From NCBI GenBank assembly GCA_021018995.1, contig CM037596.1:6957501-7021500 (forward strand): 64,000 bases of DNA, written 5' to 3'. Under the pieces are notes generated by a model, which did not search any database, had not been told where the DNA came from, and saw only the letters and a list, made by a program, of their open reading frames with translations. The position numbers were made by a program, and so were the translations under genes. Positions 33,357-45,189 of this stretch are shown here, piece after piece. The DNA comes from Chloranthus sessilifolius (lineage: Eukaryota; Streptophyta; Magnoliopsida; Chloranthales; Chloranthaceae). Every line of letters begins with the position of its first letter. The first letter of the stretch is position 1.

Positions 33357-35721
33357 ACTTCTCTTTCTTTCCTTGATCTAAGCTGGAATGAATTGCAAAG
33401 TGTGAGGTGGAGATCCATGGGTGGTCTCTGCAACTTGCGCATGTTAGACTTGTCGTTTAACTCTGAGCTTAGGGGAGAGATTCAGGGAATTATAAAAAGT
33501 TTGTCCGGATGTAAAATTGGGAATAGCTTATTAGAGGATTTGCATTTGCGTTTCACTAAACTCAGTGGGTCTTTGCCAGAGGAGTTAGGGGAGTTTCAAT
33601 TTTTAAAAAATCTTGATTTTACAGGAAACTCTCTTGTTGGTCCAATTCCTGCATCTCTTGGAAGATTGTCCTTGTTGAGTACATTAGGACTTGTAGGAAT
33701 AAATTAAATGGTTCGATACCGTGTCTCTTGGAAGTTTGTCATCTTTGTCTGAATTAGATCTAAGTTTTAACCAGTTTAGTGGTCTCATTCCTAGTTCTCT
33801 CCAAGGAATGTCGTCCTTGATTTCATTAGACCTTAGTAATAACCAATTTAGTGGTCCAATTCCTAATTTCCTTTGTGCGTTGTCTTCGTTAGATACGTTA
33901 TCTCTTCCTAGTAATAAGTTCAATGGGACTATTCCAGAATGTCTTGGGCAACTTTCAAATCTAGCTTTTTTGGATGTCTCTAATAATTCATTAGAGGGTG
34001 TATTTTCGGAAGCTCACTTTGCAAATCTCACAAGTCTATACAAGTTAGACATTTCTTTGAACTCCTTAGTCTTGAAAGTGAAATCTGATTGGGTTCCTCC
34101 TTTTCAACTCAGGCATATAGGATTGCGCAATTGCCAAGTGGGGCCCAAATTTCCTACATGGTTGCAAACTCAACAACGTTACTATTTCGATCTAGATTTG
34201 TCCAATGCAAATATTTCAGCTGATATTCCATATTGGATTTGGAATTCATCCCGCTCTTTGGATCTCTCAAACAACAATATCAGTAGCAAGATTCCAGATA
34301 ATATTTCCCATATGGAGTCACTGTTTATGAGCTCCAACCATTTGCATGGTCCATTGCCACAAATGCCTAATACAATCCAAGCACTTGATCTCTCTAACAA
34401 TCAATTATCAGGATCCCTTAACCCTCTATGTAATTTTGGGGGGTCTTTGAGGCTGCTCGATCTCTCTAGAAATCATTTCTCGGGAGAAATTCCTAGATGT
34501 TTGAATTTTTCGCAAGATTTGGCTATTGTGGATTTCTCACACAACCATCTATATGGAGAAATTCATAGCAGGGTTTGTTCTATGTATAAACTCAGATCAT
34601 TACACTTGAATAACAATAGTCTCGCTGGGGAAATTCCTTTGTGTTTGGAAAATTGTTCTGACTTGATTACTCTTGATCTTGGGGAAAATGCGTTTTCTGG
34701 AAAAATACCAGAAATAAAAGGAAACAGCCTATCACATCTTAAAATTCTCCGACTACATTCAAATAAGTTTTATGGGCACATTCCTCCACAACTATGTGAT
34801 CTTACTGAACTTCAGATTTTGGACCTTGCGGGTAATAATCTATCAGGGACCATGCCATCGTGTTTGGGAAATCTTGCTGCAATGGCTGTAAGACAGAGGA
34901 TGAGTAAGGATATATTGTCTCTAGCTGAATACACTGGCTATAACAAGTATGAAGAGAGCATTTCTTTGATGGTAAAAGGTGTTGAGCGAAGATATAGCAA
35001 GATCCTTCCACTTGTGATAACCATAGACTTGTCAAGTAATAACTTATCTGGAAAAATCCCTCAAGAACTAACTACTCTCGTTGGACTGCAAAGTTTGAAT
35101 TTGTCACTAAATGATTTGGAAGGGAAGATTCCAGCGACTATCGGCAATTTGAATCAGCTGGAATCTCTTGATCTCAAGAGAAACCATCTTTCAGGTGCAA
35201 TTCCCCCAAGCATGGCCTCTCTAAATTTTTTAAGTTCTTTGAACTTCTCATATAACAACTTGTCGGGAAAAATTCCTATGGGCACCCAACTTCAAACTCT
35301 CAATGATTCATCTATTTATCTCGGCAACGATCAACTCTGTGGACCTCCACTTACAGAAAAGTGCCCAGAAGATCAAACATATCAAGATCCAACAGTTGAT
35401 GGCGGTAACAATGATGAATCAGAAATGTTTTGGTTCTACATTAGCATTATACTGGGATTTGTAGCGGGGTTTTGGGGAGTTTGGGGTTTTTTGTTGTTCA
35501 ACAAGTCTTGGAGGAAGGCATATTTTCAATTCTTTGATAACATACAAGATAAGCTTTTTGTGGCAGCAACACTGAATGTAGCTCGGTTGCAGAAGAAGTT
35601 TGAGAAAAACTGAGATTGTCAGCCATAAATTGGGGAGATGTTTAATTATTATTATTTTTTCATGAGTAGTTTGGTTTGTGGTTGTCATGAGCATGTTGTG
35701 TTAAGTGGAATGTTTTTATAA

Positions 35722-35727
35722 AATAAA
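35722..35727 (+). terminator. Candidate poly(A) signal of the RLP gene
   Basis: AATAAA lies about 110 bases after the RLP stop codon in AT-rich DNA. Confidence 0.4.
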
Positions 35728-35729
35728 AT

Positions 35730-37385
35730 TTGTTTGATATCTCTGAAATTAGAAGTTGAATTATACCATCTTTATTGTTAAGGTCACTGAATTCTATAGA
35801 TATATGAAATTAGACATTGAATTATACCATGTTTAATGTTGGGGCCCCTTACAATCAGTGTAAACAATGTTAATATGATTTTAGGAGGCTATTTATTGAT
35901 AAGCTTATTGATCTTTATAGAGAATTAATCACGCAATTGGTTTTATTTTACTTTAATTCAAATGTTGTTACCATATGAGGGAATTGGTACCTCTAATAGA
36001 GAAATGTTACCTTAGTATTTAAAATAGGATGTGTTAAGTGCACTTTGCCCTGGACCATTATCTAATTGGGAGGATAGTTTGGTCATAAGAAGATAATTTT
36101 TAGGGCATTTTCAACAATTACTAGTGTGTCGCCGTAAGATTATCTCAAAAGTTCATTATGCCATTTTTCTACCAAAAGATGACATTTATATGTTCAAATC
36201 TATTGAAAATTTGAAGGTAAGATGAATTAGAACCGAGACCCTAGCCGGTTCGATAGTAAACCGAACAATTGATTATATAGGGTACAACTGATGAACTGCC
36301 CGATTATTTGGTGAACTAACTAGTTTGGTCGATTCATGTCGGTTCACCCAAATTTTTTTAATTAACATTATTTATTGAGAAAATGCTTAAATAACCATTA
36401 GACTTCGTATTTAAAAAAAATAAGTATTAGACTTCTTAGATTGCCTAATAAAACACCTAACTAATAACATCTAATATAGCTAGATATCTTTGTTAAGTTT
36501 TTAACTTATATTATCATCTATTCTGAGTATTTCCCATTTTAAACTCATCTATTATTATTTTGGAAATTAGAAACCAAAAAATACACATAATTTAATACAA
36601 TCATATACCTTCTCCTGATATGAAATTAATATTTTTAAAAATTTTAAAATACAAAAGGAAGAAAGAATACGTGAACGGCCTAGAGGTAAGGAGATTCAAC
36701 ATCGCCATCAACCCCTGTTTAGGGCCCAAGAAAAGAATAATTATGCTGATGAAATTCCTCTTTAGAAAGGCTATAGTCGTGCATGGAAGAGCGTTGTACT
36801 GATGAAAATTTGAGATGTTGCATGCCAGCAATTGGGTTAGATGAAAGAGACATTGCAGCATCACTGGTTAGTGAGAATTGCTAATTCATGTTGACCAGCA
36901 ACTCATGGATTCTAGCATTTCGAATTCCTATTGAGCAACAACTCCTGGATTCTAACATTTCAACTCTTTAGATATCATGGGCGCTTCAAGCCTTTGAGAC
37001 CGTGGATAAGAATATCGAAATTCGATATATGCAATAATGTTAGACACACATTGCAATAGTAACTTCTTTAGAATGCGAACTTTAAGCTCCCCAGGGAGCA
37101 ATATACACCCATATCCGATTGGAGTTGCCCAAAATCACTTGTCATTTCCTCTGGCCCTGTTTGGCAACCTTTACCAAAAAGCACATTTCATGTGTTGTAA
37201 CGAGGCGTGTCACATGTGTTTCTCTTATGCTGCTTCTCAAAGAGGTCTATCACATGCTTGAAAATGGTGTTGTGTGAGAAGCATCATGGGTCAGATTCTC
37301 AACAAAGCATCATTTCCAGCTAAAGGTAACCAGTTCAAATCCTTGAGTGAAAAGTGCTTTTCATCCAACATTTTTTCCTTGAAAA
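35730..37385. other. AT-rich intergenic DNA
   Basis: A short CCGGTTCG/GGTTCACC-rich stretch lies at 36235-36350. Short open frames (36601-36864 minus, 37037-37261 plus) have no recognisable domain. No RNA gene was seen. Confidence 0.55.
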
Positions 37386-38975
37386 ATGTTTTTTGGAAAA
37401 GGGTTGAGAAATAGGCCCCCCTAGTATTCCACTACCTAATAAAGTAGACATCCTAGGTGAACTTGCTACAATAATGATTTTGGTAGCCCCTGGTGGAGGG
37501 GGCTCCCAATTAATAAAATTAAACATGGTTGTCTCGGTGTGCTGCTCCCCGACTCCAAACCTTTCCATCCACGATTTCTAGAATTCATTTATCGAACTTT
37601 TCGAACTCAAGGAAGGCTCAAGTTCCTTGTTCCACTTAATTCTTTTTATTGAACCACCTACTCAACGTATTGAAGAAATACCTAAACACTCCGTTGATTT
37701 GAAACATGTTAGAGAAGTGATTCCTGACCTTAGAGGTAGCGCAATCGATGAATAAGTGGGCTATAGTTTCTTCCCCATTTCAGCAAAACACACAACAAGA
37801 AGTTGGAGTTTTTAATCAAAATTTTTTGTTTTAATTATACCATCAACTGGGACAGCTGCGGGCAAAGTTTCCATGCCAATGTGTTGAATTTAATGGCTAC
37901 TTTAGATCTCCACACCCAATCCCATTTATTACTTTTGACAAATTTTGGATGCACTAGATCCCATGCAGAGTTTAACGACAGCTTTTCGGATTTGTTAGGT
38001 TTCCATTTCACATCCTCTATAGTAGCTATAGGGGTTGTATTGAGATATCTTGCCGAGTACAATGCTATCCATTAGAGATAGCCTCACACATCAACATATC
38101 CTTAAGCAGAGCATCAAAATGTTTTTCAATTAATGGTTTAAAACCATTCCAATTATGTTGAAGAAGGAAGGTAAAGTTGCCATGTTCAACTTCCCATATC
38201 GAGTTACTCTCGGTGGTTTGAATCCATGGTCTCATAGACCTCCAAATTCTAGAGGAGTCGTTCTTGATCAGAGCAATACATAAACAGTTATTTCCCACAT
38301 TTTTTAAAGACAAATTTTCCCCATTGTCACCTTTCAAATATAATCTTCCAACATAGTTTCACCATGGATGCATTATGGACTTCTTGGAATCTTCATATAC
38401 CGAGCTCACCATCTTCTTTTGCCCAAAAAAATGATATTATATCCAAACCAATGAGCCTTATATCTTTCGTCATTCGATCCCACCAAAACTTGGCTAGTCT
38501 CCAATCTATTTCTGTACAGATGTACATGGGAAGAGGAAAAACTGACATAAGATAAGAGGGCATGCTATCAATTACGTACTTAATCAACATTAGTCGAGCC
38601 CCTTCCGATAGCAACAAAGATTTCCATCCAACAATTTTCTTGTAGTTTTGTCAATAACAGGCCACCAATGCTTTGTCAATAACAGGCCACCAATGCTCTT
38701 TGTCAATAATAGGCCACCAATACTTATAAAAAAGACATTGAGACCTTTGCTTAATGCTTCTTCCAAACAATATAAATAAACACGAGGATACAGGCCTCCT
38801 TGCCTAAGGCCTTGAGAATCCCGGGAAGTAGCCATATGGGGTACCATTAATTACCTCTAAGAAGTGACAGCTTGTTATGCAACTATGACTAAGCTTGATA
38901 AATTGTCTGCTGAATCTCTTTCAACTTTATTATGCGCTTTTGTCACATCAAGTTTAAGCACCATGTTGCCTCCCC
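37386..38975 (-). mobile_element. LINE (L1-type non-LTR) pol fragment
   Basis: On the minus strand, from right to left: MVLKLDVTKAHNKVE (RT motif usually LKLDMxKAYDRVEW), SQGLRQGG...YLYCLEEALSKGL (usually GLRQGDPLSPYLF...EALS), LSEGARLMLIKYVIDSMPSYLMSVF, KFWWDR, WAKEDGELGI, SAWDL...WVWRSKVAIKFNTLAWKL, and a zinc-knuckle-like CCVFC...ETIAHLFIDC. These are the RT-to-zf-RVT regions of plant LINEs in the right order. Many frameshifts and stops are present, and the N-terminal endonuclease is missing. The fragment abuts Athila-like sequence at about 38975. Confidence 0.8.
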
Positions 38976-40150
38976 TAGTCCGCTTGACCTCATCACTTCC
39001 GACTCTTTGACCTGGGCCATTGTGCCTTATCGTAGAGAACCTATGCGGTCCCAGGTTGTTGTAGATGCCGCTCTCGTCCATGCCATGGGTGTTTACACTA
39101 ATGCCCTTGAGGAGGAACTAAGTCGATCCAACGCTACCTTGGTGGCCGAAAGATTGAAGACTGTTTCTCTTCGACATAACTAGCTAAAGATGGAGGACTA
39201 TGAAGATATGCACCTCAACTGGAACTATGAGAGGTATTTTCGTGATGCTGATGCTAAGAAGCATGCAGAGGCTAACGAGAAATGGGAAAAAAAGATGAAC
39301 AATTTGCGTGCCCAATTGTCTCTCATTGTTCTTGATACTGATGATGCAGATATGGGTGGAGCCACTCTTCCCTATAGTGGGAAAGGAGCAGCCTTTTGTA
39401 ATATCCTTGATATTTTTGGCCTATTTTTCGTTTACCTCGGTAAGTGTGTCCGGAAATTATTACGGGATTTTGTTGGATTTTTGGTTAGTCTTGTGTTTGA
39501 TGGGAATATTGACCAAAGGCTTTTGTCTTGGGCCTTGTGAAAGTCTTATATGTGTTAACATACACATTAAGTCCGATGTTGTGTTTAACACCGGAAATTT
39601 CTGCAATTTAAGTGGATAAGATGACAAATATAAAAATCTAGATATTTGTTTTGCTTGTTTTTTTGGTTATAAGAGAGATTGTAAAGAGAAGTGTAACTTC
39701 TCCCTCTCATTGGTTTTTTTGAAGCCTATAAGCCTTGCCTCACCCTGATCTTAGATCTTGTGAGCTTGAGAGTTCCTCTCCCCATCTCGACCATTGATTA
39801 GAATTGTACTTGAATTTTGATTGGTTTGAACCATTGAAAGAGAAGAGAGATGTGGAGAGTGATAAGATCTGTGTGATCTTGTTGGTTGCTGAGGCAGTGG
39901 CCACCTCATTATAATCATGGACTGATTTTGTAGTCCAATTGGAACTTGCTGCTTGATCTGGTGCTTGGAATTGGATCAACAGAAGCTAGGAGTAGACCTT
40001 GAAAGGTAGGCTCTTTAAACACCTTTGATTAAAATTATTTATGCTTAGAATAGTTTAGATAAAGGGTATGTCTAAAAAAGATAGATGGATTGGTGTTTTG
40101 GAATGAAAAATCAAGTCAGAAGAACAAATCTGGAACACACAGATCTGGAG

Positions 40151-40254
40151 AAATTCGAGGGTCGAATTTCAATTCGAGGGTCGAATTTAGATTTTTAAGC
40201 CTGATGCATTTTTGGGAAATTCGAGGGTCGAATTTGAATTCGAGGGCTGAATTT
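40151..40254. repeat. Inverted-repeat array AAATTCGAGGGTCGAATTT x 4
   Basis: Copies at 40151-40169, 40171-40188, 40217-40235 and 40237-40254. Each has 8-base complementary arms around GGG; the last has one change (GGCTGAATTT). They are arranged as two close pairs. The array is directly followed by the block (about 40265-40350) shared with the solo LTR at 6250. Confidence 0.9.
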
Positions 40255-41332
40255 GGTCTAACACTGCTTTGATATTTCGGTCATAACGTTTTATCCCGAA
40301 CTCAGATTGATGCAATTTTTGAGGCGTTGGAAAGAAGACATCGAGCCCTATAATTTTCATGAATTGAGAAATTTGTATATCGAATGTTATAAATGTCAAA
40401 ATTTAGGGTGAAGTAGGGACATGTTTTCACATGAGTCAACGTTACCTTAAAACTTGCCTGTTTCGCTTAGTTGTGAGAAAATTTTAGGAACTTTGACTTA
40501 TATGATAATTAGTTGGTAACATGTGTATACATGAATGTTTGTAATGTAAATTAAAGATTGGAGATCATTGAGTGGGCATTTGCTTTGCCTCTGATATGCT
40601 CGACTCTAAACTAAGGTAGGGGAACTCTACACATTATTTGCATTCTGTTATAAGTAGGGACTGTTTTGACTATTTGATAAGAAGCATAAATTTTGAGATC
40701 AATTGTTTGAAAACAGTATGAATAAGAACCTGAACATATGATACAAATCAGAAATTTGGAAACTTTGTTATGATTAAGAACTTTGTAATTTGAACCTCAG
40801 AACCTCAGTTAATTTTTGAATAAGAACTTCGAATCAGAACTCCGAAAAATTAGTAATATGTTATAAATAATAAGTTTTGATATAAATTAGCATTTGCATT
40901 CGATTTGAGGTACATACGAACGATGCCCTAGATTCTACCAACCGTGTTGACGGTATAAATTTTGGCGCAAGTTTCCCTCATAGCGTAAGGGCTTGTTGCA
41001 CTTCAGAAAATGGGTTTATGAACGACGATGGTTAATAGGGTTTCCCATCGGTTACGTAGTCCGCTCTCATGCTATAGGAAATTTGAGAGATAAAATTAAG
41101 TTATAAATTTAAGATAAGAAGCATGCTAATTCAGAAGATTTTGAACACATTAGATGAATATTTTAGTTTTGGCTCATGATTAGAACTGGAGATTTAATTT
41201 GCAAGGCATCTTTTGAAAATCATATTTGATCCGATTTCACTCTTTGAAAACCTTTACTTATAATGAAATGCAAATAGATATGTTTCCTCTATTGGGCTTT
41301 GTTGTTAGCTCACCCTCGACTATACATCACAG

Positions 41333-41427
41333 GTGCTGAGACTGACCTAGGATCAGAGGATTTGGAGGACTCCGATTACATTCCTGAGGAGGAATTGGAT
41401 ACACCTACTGAGGAGTTTTTCTCTTGA
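41333..41427 (+). other. Acidic reading frame inside the solo LTR at 39397
   Basis: After CATCACAG, the frame reads AETDLGSEDLE, then DSDYIPEEELDTPTEEFF, S and TGA. It aligns residue by residue with the frames in the LTRs at 49865 and 52578 (DSDYVP...). No in-frame ATG was seen. Confidence 0.6.
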
Positions 41428-43617
41428 TTCTAGATCACTTCTTTTGGTACTTTTGTTAGAATATTAATTGAATATTGGGCCTTAGGCCTTTGTTTTGTCC
41501 CTTTGATATCACTCGAGGAACCATTATTGTGAACCACTATTTTAGGTATTGGATTGGCCATCACCGGTAGTTCTTCCTGGTTCCTCAGAGTGATATATAT
41601 TTTTTGTTATTAAAAGCTTTTGTTTTTTATCATTGTTATGTTGCCGACTTCTGTTTGTTACGGCTTATTGAGAAATCAATGAGTTGATGAATCGGCTTTT
41701 CCTATACCTTAGGGATTGGAAAAGTCGGGCCGTCACAGCTTTGCTCCGCCCCCTCCCGCTTCATCCTCCCATAAATGAAAGGGACGTTGAGTGTGCATCC
41801 TTGGTGCTTATGCTGAATTTCTTTATTTTTCTGATTGCTCTCTTATCTTATTTTCTTGTTTATTAATTTGTGCAATGAGGGCATTGCACCACTCAGGTTT
41901 GGGAGTGTTTGTAGTAACTTTTATGGTTTTTATTTCTGTATATATGCATATTTTATTGGCCACTATTTTATCTTGCTATACCACTATTTTGACACCCTCA
42001 AAACCTCATTTTTTTTAATTTTTTTGAACTACCTTATGCTTATTTTCCATAGTTTTAATTTTAAACTTTAGTTTTTGATGCATGTGAGTTCTATTTTGAA
42101 AATGCTAATGCCTTGTTAGGACTGTTGTTGTCCATGGTTATAAAATTTAATGTGAACATTTAAAGAAAAGTCTGAAATTCATGCTTAGAAAATCTTTTGC
42201 ACCATTACCATGCTTGAGTCCAGAAATCAAGAAACTAGTCTGAACTTTGAACCTTAGGATCTTAGTGGAGACTTAATCTGGTGAGCTTTAAATCCATCTA
42301 TCCATCTTTGATGAGTGAATACATAAACTCGGAGTATATTTGAATACGAATTATCTTGTTTAATCTCATACATTTTACCTTGGCTTGTTGCTTTGCATGA
42401 CACTACTTTCATATCATCGTGTCAGAACGCATTATGTTTTTGCTCAAGACAAACAAACATATTTACCATCTTGTGAGGAAATGATTGAAGGTCATCTTTG
42501 ACTCGTTTATGCTCAAAATGTCTCACCTCATATAATTTTACCTTTAGTATCCCTTTTGAGCCTCTTTGAAAATTTTGTCGTTATATGTTCTTTGATAAGC
42601 CACGTTAACCGTTTTTCCTACACTATTTCTGGAAGTTTAAGCCTTACCCTTCTATTTTTGAGAAATTAGGAATGAGAGATGAGAGTGAATTAAAAGAGAG
42701 TAAGTGGAGAGGAATGAGTGGTGGTGTTTATTGAGAGCATATGGCAAAAAATTCAGTGAAAAGAGAAAAAAAAGGGTTTGAAAAAGAACAAAAAATTATG
42801 AGGCATTTCCAAAAAGAAAAGGAGTAAAAAGAAATGAAAAGTAAGTTGAGGAAAAGAAAAAGAAAAACTTCGAGAGATTAGAAAAGAAAAGTGGAAAAAT
42901 TAGAAGAAAAAAAAATCAAATTAGTTTCTTTCCTAGTTTCTCAAAAATTTTGAACCCCAATTTCCGTTGCTTTCTTAACCCTTACCCGATCCCTGTTACA
43001 ACCCTTTCAAAGACCTTCTTGATCTGATCTGGACATGGTAAATGCCTTGTGAAGAGTGAGAATATGATGCCTATGATACTTTGATATGGCATGCTTAGGA
43101 TACAAACATCTTTCTTTATAAGATTCATTTTATTCTTTGATGAACCATATTTCTTTTATCATGTGAGACCCTTTTATTTATTTTGTATTGATCCATCACA
43201 TGCGTGCGGAAACTTATCCATTCATTGGAGCAATTTTGTTTTGAGAGTATACCTAAGGTGAGGTTGAGTCGAGACATGGGATTCGACAATTCATTGTTTG
43301 GAACAATTACTGGTTATTATTTTGCAAAATATATATGTAAAGAAAACCAATTTTGAATACTCAATTTACGGATGGTTTCAAAAAATTATTTTGAAAGTTT
43401 GTGGGTAACTTCACTGTAAACCCTCATGAGACACAACTCCTCCACTAGGGGTTTAAAGGCTTGTTGCGTACGCTAAATGCAATCGTGCTCCCTACGAAAG
43501 TGATATTTACTTTCATAGAACAACTTGTATTTTCTAGGATAAATTGTGATTTGCTTTTGATCATATTTTTAAATTTTGCCTTTGCTTGAGGACTAGCAAA
43601 GTTGAGGTTTGGGGGTG

Positions 43618-45189
43618 TGATTAGCCTTCAAAATTGTCTATGATAGACTCGAATCCTGAATCTCGGCCTTGCTAACACTCAATTACCTAATAATGTTTGC
43701 CTTTAATATGAGATGTGCTACAACAAGTTTGAAGGTCGAAGGTATGCAAAAATGGTTAAAAAGAGCAAAGTAGAAGATGACCCGAAGCTATGACAAGTGA
43801 CAGAGTTGAAACAGAGTGAAGAAGCCTACAATAGGCAATTTGGACCGGTCAAAATAGCGCAGCAGTAGAGAAAGAAAAAAAAGAAGAAAAAATAAAAGAG
43901 ATTGCATATCTCGACCAGTCGAGATGTCCATTTAGACCGGTCAAGTCCATTGAAGCTTCAAAAATCCAATTTGGACCGGTCGAGACTAAACTCGACCAGT
44001 TGAGACCAAACAGAAAAAATAGCTCTCTTATAGTTATAATCTTGACCGGTCGAAGTTAATTTTGACTAGTCAAGTCTGAAGATACAATTTGAAGTAAATG
44101 AGAAGCAAGACTGAACGAAAGTCAGTTTCGACTGGTCGAAATTTAAGGAGAACGAGAATCGGCGCACCTGGAGAGAAAATAGAGAACTCGACCGGTCGAT
44201 ACCCAATTTTAACTGGCCGAGACAGGCATTCTGTGCAATTTTTTAGGTTTGATAGGTTGGATCTTCTAGCTTCCGAGAGTCTTTTCGTATCTATCTTCTC
44301 TAGCTGATTTCTTGGGTGATTTTAGGGATTACATGTCGTAGATAACTATCGTACTGTGGCCTTATGATCTATAAATAAGGACCCTAGAGTTAGGATTTCC
44401 TTTGAGAGTTTCCTTAGGGTTAGTTTACTTTTTGCATTTTAGGTTTAGTTTTCTAGTTTTGGAGAGTCAAGAGAGAGTTGTGTGATCTGTAATCATCACC
44501 TGATGATTGAATCAGAGATGATGAAGATCAATCAGACGATGCATGGCTAACTTCTCCAAGGCTGGAATCCTTTGTAAATCACAAATGAGTTTTTAATATA
44601 ATTTCTATTCTTTTTCTATTTCGAATTTCTTATGGTATGATTGTATGTTTGAGTCTGTGGTTGTTACCGTAGACATGTCAGTAGCAATTTATTTCTGTTT
44701 TATTTAATCCTAATGGCCTTGTAGGGATTAGGATTAGATCTCATAGGATAGACACCCTTAGATTAGTGCTTGTAACCTAGTTTTGACGGTTACGTGCGAT
44801 AATATTTACTATTTAGGTCGTTAGCGATTAGACGGATCATATCGACTAAGACTGGTCTGTGACTATAAATATGAGCTGATTCTTATACCTCTCTTTAGCT
44901 TGTAGCAAAGAGCAAGATTGTACTCGAAATTCGAAATATGATAGGAATAGAAGTCAAATTATTTACGAGTCTGTAATCGAAGAGGGATCCCAGGCTGCTT
45001 TCTCATAACTTTTTCAAATCTGTTTTATTTGCTTTTTAGTTAATTAAATAAAAAAACTTCTTTTAAAATTCTTTTCGATTAAGATTGTAGTTAGAAAGTA
45101 AACGACAAGTCTCTGTGATTCGACACCCTTGTACTTGCCCTAATACTTCGGACTTGTGCACTTGTAAGGTTTCAGATTTTAAACGATCA
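43618..45189 (+). mobile_element. 3' LTR of the Athila-like element
   Basis: It starts TGATTAGCC right after the purine tract GAGGTTTGGGGGTG and ends at about ACGATCA. Features are a GACCGGTC palindromic array (43850-44222), TATAAATAAGG at about 44370 as likely TATA box, a pyrimidine-poor leader, and a GTGCACTTGTAAGG string near the end. The right boundary is inferred from similarity to the end of the solo LTR at 6250. Sequence to the right belongs to a different, copia-type element. Confidence 0.7.
43850..44222. repeat. Palindromic array GACCGGTC / TCGACCGGTCGA, about 10 copies
   Basis: Motifs include GGACCGGTCAA, CTCGACCAGTCGAGA, AGACCGGTCAAG, GGACCGGTCGAGA, TTGACTAGTCAAG, TTCGACTGGTCGAAA and CTCGACCGGTCGA. 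Variation keeps the symmetry in several copies: CTAG, CCGG and complementary flanks. It lies in the Athila-like LTR about 230 bases from its start. Confidence 0.9.

Larger units (their letters stand above)
31673..35613 (+). pseudogene. LRR receptor-like protein (Cf/EIX2-type RLP), frame-broken
   Basis: Membrane-anchored receptor-like proteins of this type bind microbial or peptide ligands outside the cell and signal through partner kinases. The ATG is at 31673; the frame is open upstream to 31649 but only through a TTG. A signal peptide (LLLLGFLYLEITLLLLLLFVG) and an LRRNT domain with CCKWSGVGC follow, then many LxxLxxLxLSxNxLxGxIP repeats to about 35370. An acidic juxtamembrane part, a membrane helix (FWFYISIILGFVAGFWGVWG), and a short basic tail with NVARLQKKF end at TGA 35613. 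The frame breaks at 32948-32950 and again later through five small deletions: 2, 2 and 4 nt inside a repeat expansion, and 1 and 1 nt near 33694 and 33720. The 3' 630 codons stay open. Either a recent pseudogene, a truncated 425-residue secreted LRR protein, or partly assembly error. Confidence 0.85.
39397..41737 (+). mobile_element. Solo LTR, Ty3-type, nested in Athila-like element
   Basis: The LTR starts TGTAATATCCTTG and ends GGGCCGTCACA. Flanks are CCTTT (39392-39396) and GCTTT (41738-41742), a 5-bp target duplication with one mismatch. No internal element sequence remains. It has the same layout as the solo LTRs at 25970, 49865 and 52578: donor-like GAAAG|GTAGGC (40005), a palindromic array (40151-40254), TTAGCTCACCC (41305-41315), acceptor-like CATCACAG, an acidic frame (41333-41427) and a hairpin near 41531-41573. 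Confidence 0.85.
38976..43617 (+). mobile_element. Athila-like Ty3 element, 3' internal part, host of a nested LTR
   Basis: A frame from about 38976 to 39396 (one stop at 39181-39183) contains WAIVPYRREPMRS, an E/K/R-rich helical part and GKGAAF. It is cut by the solo LTR 39397-41737; the pre-insertion frame appears to run on for about a dozen Pro/Ser-rich codons to a nearby stop. Then about 1.8 kb of noncoding DNA leads to CTTGAGGACTAGCAAAG and the purine tract GAGGTTTGGGGGTG directly before an LTR. The phrase TTGAGGAC(A)AGCAAAG...TTTGGGGG is typical of the region before the 3' LTR of Athila elements. Gag, pol and 5' LTR are absent; the left side is replaced by LINE sequence. Confidence 0.7.

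Noticed and set aside
33721..35613. Separate 630-residue LRR gene starting at 33721
   Set aside because: The codon at 33721 is GTG, in the middle of an LRR. The sequence is the 3' part of the same RLP, out of frame after a single-base loss.
38932..39183. An independent plant gene
   Set aside because: The left half is LINE sequence in antisense and the right half belongs to the Athila-like frame; the apparent ORF spans the junction of two elements.
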